A stretch of 10,834 nt of DNA from an uncultured Saprospiraceae bacterium (GTDB lineage Bacteria; Bacteroidota; Bacteroidia; Chitinophagales; Saprospiraceae), in the NCBI GenBank assembly GCA_937926205.1, contig CALEYL010000058.1:1-10834 (forward strand). The letters run 5' to 3'. A model generated the notes under the pieces. It did not search any database. It was not told the DNA's origin and worked only from the letters and a program-made list of their open reading frames with translations. The position numbers and the translations under genes are program-made. Position 1 is the first letter of the stretch; each line of letters begins with the position of its first letter. This document shows positions 1 through 3,382 of this stretch, piece after piece.

Positions 1-431
1 TACGGTTCGGTAGTTCAGTTGGTTAGAATACCTGTCCCGATTAGCATCGGGAGGGTCGCTGATCAGAAAACGAAGAACAAAAAAATATACGGTTCGGTAG
101 TTCAGTTGGTTAGAATACCTGTCCCGATCAACATCGGGAGGGTCGCTGATCAGAAAACGAAGAACAAAAAATTTACGGTTCGGTAGTTCAGTTGGTTAGA
201 ATACCTGTCCCGATTAGCATCGGGAGGGTCGCTGATCAGAAAACGAAGAACAAAAATATACGGTTCGGTAGTTCAGTTGGTTAGAATACCTGTCCCGATT
301 AGCATCGGGAGGGTCGCTGATCAGAAAACGAAGAACAAAAATATACGGTTCGGTAGTTCAGTTGGTTAGAATACCTGTCCCGATTAGCATCGGGAGGGTC
401 GCTGATCAGAAAACGAAGAACAAAAATATAC
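1..431 (+). repeat. Tandem array of five truncated tRNA-Asp 5' halves
   Basis: Five head-to-tail copies begin at 4, 91, 177, 262 and 347 (periods 87, 86, 85, 85, then 85 to the intact tRNA at 432). Each copy repeats the tRNA-Asp acceptor 5' strand and whole D arm, about 29 bases, exactly as in the tRNA at 432. In place of the anticodon arm comes a 6-bp hairpin CCCGAT-N4-ATCGGG, then GGGTCGC (shared with the tRNA), then a 35-base A-rich tail containing the palindrome CTGATCAG. The T arm and acceptor 3' strand are missing, so these cannot be working tRNAs. The tail also sits directly before the intact tRNA, so it is probably the original 5' flank and each unit is flank plus tRNA 5' half. The loop is TAGC in four copies and CAAC in the second, and the A-run length varies. 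The array reaches the window edge and may continue beyond it. Confidence 0.9.
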
Positions 432-505
432 GGTTCGGTAGTTCAGTTGGTTAGAATACCTGCCTGTCACGCAGGGGGTCGCGGGTTCGAGTCCCGTCCG
501 GACCG
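432..505 (+). tRNA. tRNA-Asp (anticodon GTC)
   Basis: This is a canonical 74-base cloverleaf. The acceptor GGTTCGG pairs with CCGGACC (498-504) with one wobble. The D arm is GTTC/GAAT with a 9-base loop. The anticodon arm is CCTGC-CTGTCAC-GCAGG with GTC as anticodon, followed by a 5-base variable loop. The T arm is GCGGG-TTCGAGT-CCCGT. The discriminator is G73, as expected for tRNA-Asp. CCA is not encoded. It is the only copy in the window with a complete anticodon arm and T arm, so it is likely the one functional decoding gene. It lies between the truncated array upstream and the GIY-YIG cassettes downstream. Confidence 0.96.
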
Positions 506-546
506 CAAAAAGGGCCTCGATGAAAGTTGAGGCCCTTTTGCTTTTT
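505..546 (+). terminator. Terminator-like hairpin between tRNA-Asp and GIY-YIG copy 1
   Basis: GCAAAA-A-GGGCCTC (505-518) pairs with GAGGCCC-TTTTGC (529-541), a 13-bp stem with one bulged A and a 10-base loop, followed by a T run. It starts on the tRNA discriminator base. It should end the tRNA transcript, yet the next ATG is only about 11 bases past the T run. The following gene is therefore either read through this hairpin or has a promoter hidden inside it. Confidence 0.7.
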
Positions 547-557
547 AATCCTTTTTT

Positions 558-824
558 ATGCCTCACGCCATCTACATCCTCCAAAGCGAAGCCGATGGAT
601 CCTATTATATCGGCTCCAGTGCAGACCCTGTTGATCGCCTGGCAAAACACAATCGCCCGCATAAAGGATATACCGCTTCACGGCAACCTTGGAAGCTCGT
701 TTTTATCCAGTGGTTGCCCGACAAAACCCAGGCGCTCAAACTCGAGCGCACCCTGAAAGCTAAGAAAAGCAAAGATTTCCTCTTCCAGTTGATTCTTTCT
801 CAGGACAATGACCTGAATAGTTAA
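558..824 (+). CDS. GIY-YIG nuclease-domain protein, cassette copy 1
   Basis: This 88-residue protein is essentially one GIY-YIG nuclease domain, the size of the stand-alone UvrC-N-terminus-like/UPF0213 (YhbQ) group. Visible motifs are IYI (5-7) standing for GIY, YIG (17-19), Arg27 in a DRLAKHN segment, the YTASRQPW stretch (38-45), and Glu63 in KLERTLK. Tyr6, Tyr17, Arg27 and Glu63 match the family's catalytic residues, so the protein looks active. GIY-YIG domains cut DNA phosphodiester bonds using a divalent metal. No separate DNA-binding domain is present; the basic C-terminal part (KAKKSK) may help. There is no signal peptide, so it is cytoplasmic. The ATG lies just after a terminator-like hairpin and no Shine-Dalgarno is seen. 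Next to tRNA-Asp and repeated three times, it is probably a mobile or homing-type gene, though a repair role cannot be excluded. Confidence 0.88.
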   Translation: MPHAIYILQSEADGSYYIGSSADPVDRLAKHNRPHKGYTASRQPWKLVFIQWLPDKTQALKLERTLKAKKSKDFLFQLILSQDNDLNS

Positions 825-829
825 CCGGA

Positions 830-846
830 AGTGCGGCAACAGCACT
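830..846 (+). repeat. Conserved post-ORF hairpin, first of three copies
   Basis: AGTGC-GGCAACA-GCACT forms a 5-bp stem with a 7-base loop just after the stop codon of GIY-YIG copy 1. It recurs exactly at 1285-1301 and 1732-1748 within an identical block that runs from the stop codon to the next tRNA-like element. No T run follows, so it is not an obvious terminator. It may be an RNA processing signal or simply part of the copied unit. Confidence 0.5.
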
Positions 847-873
847 AAAAATCTCTTATTTACATGCTTATTC

Positions 874-952
874 GGTTCGGTAGTTCAGTTGGTTAGAATG
901 CCTGTCCCGGCCAACGGCCGGGAGGGACGCCTGTTCAAGTCCCTCCGGACCG
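874..952 (+). ncRNA. tRNA-Asp-like element without anticodon, copy 1
   Basis: This 79-base element starts and ends like the tRNA-Asp at 432: acceptor GGTTCGG/CCGGACC, same D arm, same G discriminator. The anticodon arm is replaced by CCCGGCC-AAC-GGCCGGG (906-922), so there is no 7-base loop and no GTC in decoding position. The T arm is re-formed: AGGGAC (923-928) pairs with GTCCCT (939-944), a 6-bp stem directly abutting the acceptor, with a 10-base loop that still contains TTCAA. The result would be a 13-bp acceptor/T-like helix plus a GC hairpin. It cannot decode Asp, but the retained pairing argues against simple decay. It may be a transcribed tRNA mimic, a nuclease target site, or a pseudogene. 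Confidence 0.6.
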
Positions 953-995
953 CAAAAAGCCTCAAGGTTAACTCCTTGGGGCTTTTGCATTTTAA
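952..995 (+). terminator. Terminator-like hairpin before GIY-YIG copy 2
   Basis: GCAAAA-A-GCCTCAAGG (952-967) pairs with CCTTGGGGCTTTTGC (974-988), a 15-bp stem with one bulged A, one T-G wobble and loop TTAACT, followed by ATTTTAA. The stem sequence differs from the matching hairpins at 505 and 1407 beyond the GCAAAA/TTTTGC base, yet pairing is kept. It sits 17 bases before the next ATG. Confidence 0.7.
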
Positions 996-1012
996 TCCTA
1001 CATTTTCAACCC

Positions 1013-1279
1013 ATGCCTCACGCCATCTACATCCTCCAAAGCGAAGCCGGTGGATCCTTTTATATTGGCTCCAGTGCAGCCCCTGTTGATCGCCTGGCAA
1101 AACACAATCGCCCGCATAAAGGATATACCGCTTCACGGCAACCTTGGAAGCTCGTTTTTATCCAGTGGTTGCCCGACAAAACCCAGGCGCTCAAACTCGA
1201 GCGCACCCTGAAAGCTAAGAAAAGCAAAGATTTCCTCTTCCAGTTGATTCTTTCTCAGGACAATGACCTGAATAGTTAA
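1013..1279 (+). CDS. GIY-YIG nuclease-domain protein, cassette copy 2
   Basis: This is an 88-residue GIY-YIG domain protein identical to copies 1 and 3 except for D13G, Y16F and D23A, plus one silent change. All changes lie within the first 23 codons. IYI (5-7), YIG (17-19), Arg27 and Glu63 are kept, so the active site looks intact; Phe16 sits just before the YIG tyrosine. From about 1083 onward the DNA matches the other copies base for base, including the hairpin and flank after the stop. Its leader also differs from the others, carrying a different terminator-like hairpin and CATTTTCAACCC before the ATG. The pattern of a variable 5' third and an identical remainder suggests gene conversion among the cassettes. 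Confidence 0.88.
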   Translation: MPHAIYILQSEAGGSFYIGSSAAPVDRLAKHNRPHKGYTASRQPWKLVFIQWLPDKTQALKLERTLKAKKSKDFLFQLILSQDNDLNS

Positions 1280-1284
1280 CCGGA

Positions 1285-1301
1285 AGTGCGGCAACAGCAC
1301 T
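1285..1301 (+). repeat. Conserved post-ORF hairpin, second copy
   Basis: Exact copy of the AGTGC-GGCAACA-GCACT hairpin at 830-846, at the same distance from the GIY-YIG stop codon and from the next tRNA-like element. Confidence 0.5.
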
Positions 1302-1328
1302 AAAAATCTCTTATTTACATGCTTATTC

Positions 1329-1407
1329 GGTTCGGTAGTTCAGTTGGTTAGAATGCCTGTCCCGGCCAACGGCCGGGAGGGACGCCTGTTCAAGTCCCTC
1401 CGGACCG
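1329..1407 (+). ncRNA. tRNA-Asp-like element without anticodon, copy 2
   Basis: Identical by eye, over all 79 bases, to the element at 874-952, with the same 7-bp GC hairpin instead of an anticodon arm and the same 6-bp T-like stem abutting the acceptor. It lies 455 bases downstream of the first copy. The exact identity implies either very recent duplication or ongoing homogenisation with its neighbour. Confidence 0.6.
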
Positions 1408-1448
1408 CAAAAAGGGCCTCGATGAAAGTTGAGGCCCTTTTGCTTTTT
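1407..1448 (+). terminator. Terminator-like hairpin before GIY-YIG copy 3
   Basis: Same sequence as the hairpin at 505-546: a 13-bp stem with one bulged A, a 10-base loop and a T run. It follows the tRNA-like element directly and ends about 11 bases before the next ATG. Confidence 0.7.
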
Positions 1449-1459
1449 AATCCTTTTTT

Positions 1460-1726
1460 ATGCCTCACGCCATCTACATCCTCCAAAGCGAAGCCGATGG
1501 ATCCTATTATATCGGCTCCAGTGCAGACCCTGTTGATCGCCTGGCAAAACACAATCGCCCGCATAAAGGATATACCGCTTCACGGCAACCTTGGAAGCTC
1601 GTTTTTATCCAGTGGTTGCCCGACAAAACCCAGGCGCTCAAACTCGAGCGCACCCTGAAAGCTAAGAAAAGCAAAGATTTCCTCTTCCAGTTGATTCTTT
1701 CTCAGGACAATGACCTGAATAGTTAA
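1460..1726 (+). CDS. GIY-YIG nuclease-domain protein, cassette copy 3
   Basis: This is an 88-residue protein with exactly the same sequence as copy 1 (558-824). Tyr6, Tyr17, Arg27 and Glu63 of the GIY-YIG domain are all present. The whole block from the base after the tRNA 3' end to the next tRNA-like element (1409-1775) matches 507-873 by eye, although copy 2, which differs at its 5' end, lies between them. That order (A, B, A) points to unequal crossing-over, conversion or repeated insertion rather than one simple duplication. A single-domain nuclease of the stand-alone UPF0213/YhbQ-like type is the best description; its DNA or RNA target is not known from the sequence. Confidence 0.88.
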   Translation: MPHAIYILQSEADGSYYIGSSADPVDRLAKHNRPHKGYTASRQPWKLVFIQWLPDKTQALKLERTLKAKKSKDFLFQLILSQDNDLNS

Positions 1727-1731
1727 CCGGA

Positions 1732-1748
1732 AGTGCGGCAACAGCACT
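1732..1748 (+). repeat. Conserved post-ORF hairpin, third copy
   Basis: Exact copy of the hairpin at 830-846 and 1285-1301, between GIY-YIG copy 3 and the last tRNA-like element. Confidence 0.5.
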
Positions 1749-1775
1749 AAAAATCTCTTATTTACATGCTTATTC

Positions 1776-1852
1776 GGTTCGGTAGTTCAGTTGGTTAGAA
1801 TACCTGTCCCGATTACCATCGGGGGGGTGCCCGTTCAAGCCCGTCCGGACCG
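1776..1852 (+). pseudogene. Degenerate tRNA-Asp-like element closing the array
   Basis: This 77-base element has the tRNA-Asp acceptor (GGTTCGG/CCGGACC), D arm and G discriminator. Like the truncated upstream copies it carries CCCGAT-TACC-ATCGGG (1808-1823) instead of an anticodon arm. The T side (GGGGTGCCCG then TTCAAG and CCCGT) does not form the 6-bp stem seen at 874 and 1329, so the fold is weaker. No terminator hairpin and no GIY-YIG gene follow; only the shared CAAAAA remains before unrelated sequence. It marks the right end of the array. Confidence 0.6.
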
Positions 1853-1960
1853 CAAAAACATGACCCATGCCGAATTATCGCTTACAAATACTACCTTGGC
1901 GCCGCGTTAAAAACACGCCACAAAACGAGTTTTGGATTGACAACTTAGCAACTTTAACCT

Positions 1961-2617
1961 ATGTCAGTGTACAAAGGAATTATTTTCGACATGGATGGCA
2001 CGATGGTGGACAACATGATGGTTCATCACCGGGCGTGGCAGCGCAAACTGGCAGAACTTGGGCTGGAATTGAGTCTGGAGGAAGTCAAAGAGAAAATCCA
2101 CGGCATCAACGAGGAGATTTTGGAAAGGATTTTTGGCGACCGATTTACTGTCGAAGAGCGCCGCCAGATTTCGTATGAAAAAGAGGCGGCCTATCGGGAG
2201 ATCTTCCTCCCCGAACTTCGGCTTATCCCCGGATTGGGTGCTTTTTTGGAAAAAGCAAAAACTGCCGGCATACCGATGGCCATAGGCACGGCCGCTCCAA
2301 CAGAGAATGTAGACTTTGTATTGGACCAGTTGAACCTGCGCGCTTATTTCACCGGGGTTTTTGATGCCAAAAGCGTCTCAAAGGGCAAACCCGATCCGGA
2401 GATTTTTGAAAAGGCTGCTGCCTCCCTGGGACTTTCGGCGGCTGAGTGCCTGATTTTCGAAGACAGCGTGACGGGGGCAGAGGCAGCGCGAAGAGCCGGC
2501 GCCGGTTCGGTCATTGTTACGACCACGCACACAGTGTTAGAGTTTGAAAATTTCGAAAATATTATCCGGTTTATAACGCATTATGAGGGGCTGGAACCGG
2601 GAGAATTTATCTTTTAA
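1961..2617 (+). CDS. HAD-superfamily hydrolase, subfamily IA (beta-phosphoglucomutase-like)
   Basis: This 218-residue cytoplasmic protein has the size and motif order of HAD subfamily IA phosphatases and phosphomutases. Motif I is DMDGT (10-14), with Asp10 as the nucleophile and Asp12 as general acid/base. A helical cap covers about 16-85. Motif II is Thr110 in IGTAAPT. Motif III is Lys143 in KGKPDPEIF. Motif IV is FEDSVTG (166-172) with Glu167 and Asp168 for magnesium. The family transfers or removes phosphate on small molecules, often sugar phosphates. The sequence does not separate beta-phosphoglucomutase from a phosphatase, and no maltose or trehalose genes are adjacent to favour the former. 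The ATG is preceded by A/T-rich DNA with no Shine-Dalgarno. About 108 bases separate it from the tRNA-like array, and it appears to be transcribed alone. Confidence 0.9.
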   Translation: MSVYKGIIFDMDGTMVDNMMVHHRAWQRKLAELGLELSLEEVKEKIHGINEEILERIFGDRFTVEERRQISYEKEAAYREIFLPELRLIPGLGAFLEKAKTAGIPMAIGTAAPTENVDFVLDQLNLRAYFTGVFDAKSVSKGKPDPEIFEKAAASLGLSAAECLIFEDSVTGAEAARRAGAGSVIVTTTHTVLEFENFENIIRFITHYEGLEPGEFIF

Positions 2618-2703
2618 AAATAAAAAGGACGAAGACTAACTTAGCCAGATTGTAATTATTTACAACATTACTAACGAGCCTGTTCACATAGGACAGGTAG
2701 CGA

Positions 2704-2976
2704 TTATGTGAAGTAGTCACGATGAAATCCAACATTCCTCAACCCCACAAATCTAATAACTGTCAGATTGAACACGGCTATTACTTCCTCCAAGGCAACA
2801 GGCCAAAAGTCGTAATCATTTGCTTCACCGACCGGATTTTCTTCGGCTCGCTTTAACAGCTCCAATCTAAAGGCTATCGGGTCTGACAGTGTGAGGTAAA
2901 TTTCATGGACCCACTCCCCCCCCCCTTTGCAACAGTTTGTTTGCGTGTCGACAATGTGTATTATCCGAACCTCCAT
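2704..2976 (-). CDS. Small hypothetical protein with a G10 tract in its 5' end
   Basis: This 90-residue reverse-strand ORF is not recognised. It has no signal peptide or membrane segment. The middle (about 21-70) reads like a folded protein, with a Leu/Glu-rich helix-like stretch (LELLKRAEE) and several aromatic residues. A run of ten G (2916-2925 on the plus strand as C) falls at codons 18-21. Nine or eleven G would each run into a stop within about a dozen codons, so the ORF is intact only at ten. The last third is formed by the 74-base repeat shared with 6318-6391. An 8-bp inverted repeat (2683-2690/2705-2712) overlaps the stop. It may be a real phase-variable gene, a remnant of an element, or a chance ORF. 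Confidence 0.35.
   Translation of the reverse strand: MEVRIIHIVDTQTNCCKGGGEWVHEIYLTLSDPIAFRLELLKRAEENPVGEANDYDFWPVALEEVIAVFNLTVIRFVGLRNVGFHRDYFT
2727..2800 (-). repeat. 74-base dispersed repeat, copy 1
   Basis: Matches 6318-6391 in the same orientation with about 11 differences. The 57-base core (2744-2800) has six, all transitions. Both copies keep an open frame on the minus strand through VIAV and VIRFVG. This copy lies inside the small ORF at 2704-2976. Confidence 0.75.
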
Positions 2977-3382
2977 CGAAAAGAATTTTTAATTACAAAC
3001 TACAGAAAGCGTGTTATTTTATTCCAAACAAACTTTTTTTCTCCAAATGATGAAAAAGTGATTGATTTTTATTGCAATTTTACTTTTGCATTAAAAGCCT
3101 GAGGTTTGTAATGCATGCTAAATTTCCAGCAATACCACTTTTACCTGTAGGAAACCCGCTAATTTTTGTACCTCCCATTTTAAGATTGCCAGAGCGCTAT
3201 CATTCCACAAATGGCAGCGTTGAATTACGCATGCCTTTTAAGGCATAGTCTCGATTGCCCTTTCTCATGAAAAATTCTGATGTAAACCCGACTCCGGCAA
3301 TATTTGAATTGACCGATATGAGGCGCCTGTACAACCAAAAGAACACCGTTCATCAAATAATTACCCATTAAAAAAACAGACC
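2977..3382. other. 406-base stretch without a recognisable gene
   Basis: This A/T-rich DNA lies upstream of the adhesin gene and, if real, the small reverse gene. Both strands have only short frames with no protein-like composition. The one clear structure is ATGCCTT-TT-AAGGCAT (3231-3246). It presumably contains the adhesin promoter, but I find no convincing match to the Bacteroidota -33/-7 consensus (TTTG ... TAnnTTTG). Confidence 0.6.
3231..3246. repeat. Short palindrome upstream of the adhesin gene
   Basis: ATGCCTT and AAGGCAT are 7-base inverted arms around two T. The palindrome lies about 140 bases before the adhesin ATG. It could be an operator or an RNA hairpin; no T run follows, so it is not a clear terminator. 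Confidence 0.35.

Larger units (their letters stand above)
497..1858 (+). repeat. 15-base direct repeat bounding the three cassettes
   Basis: The sequence TCCGGACCGCAAAAA occurs at 497-511, 944-958, 1399-1413 and 1844-1858, with spacings of 447, 455 and 445. It joins the acceptor 3' strand and discriminator of tRNA-Asp to an A5 run. Each interval holds one full unit: hairpin, GIY-YIG gene, post-ORF hairpin and tRNA-like 5' part. Many integrating elements use a tRNA 3' end as attachment site, so these may be attachment or recombination sites. No integrase is encoded here. Confidence 0.7.

Noticed and set aside
1..431. CRISPR array, suggested by regular 85-87-base periodicity
   Set aside because: The units are contiguous and nearly identical over their whole length, with no unique spacers; each is a tRNA-Asp 5' half plus flank. 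No cas genes are present.
384..662. Reverse-strand frames overlapping the GIY-YIG genes and the tRNA
   Set aside because: They run antisense through the tRNA and the hairpins and have no protein-like features. The forward GIY-YIG frames carry clear family motifs.
1..1858. Array as an assembly artefact of tandem tRNA repeats
   Set aside because: Not fully excluded, but units differ in loop sequence, A-run length, hairpin type and codons in an ordered way, which a simple artefact would not produce. Long reads would settle it.
1867..2178. Forward frame overlapping the start of the HAD gene
   Set aside because: It is in another frame, has no recognisable motif, and overlaps a well-supported HAD protein.
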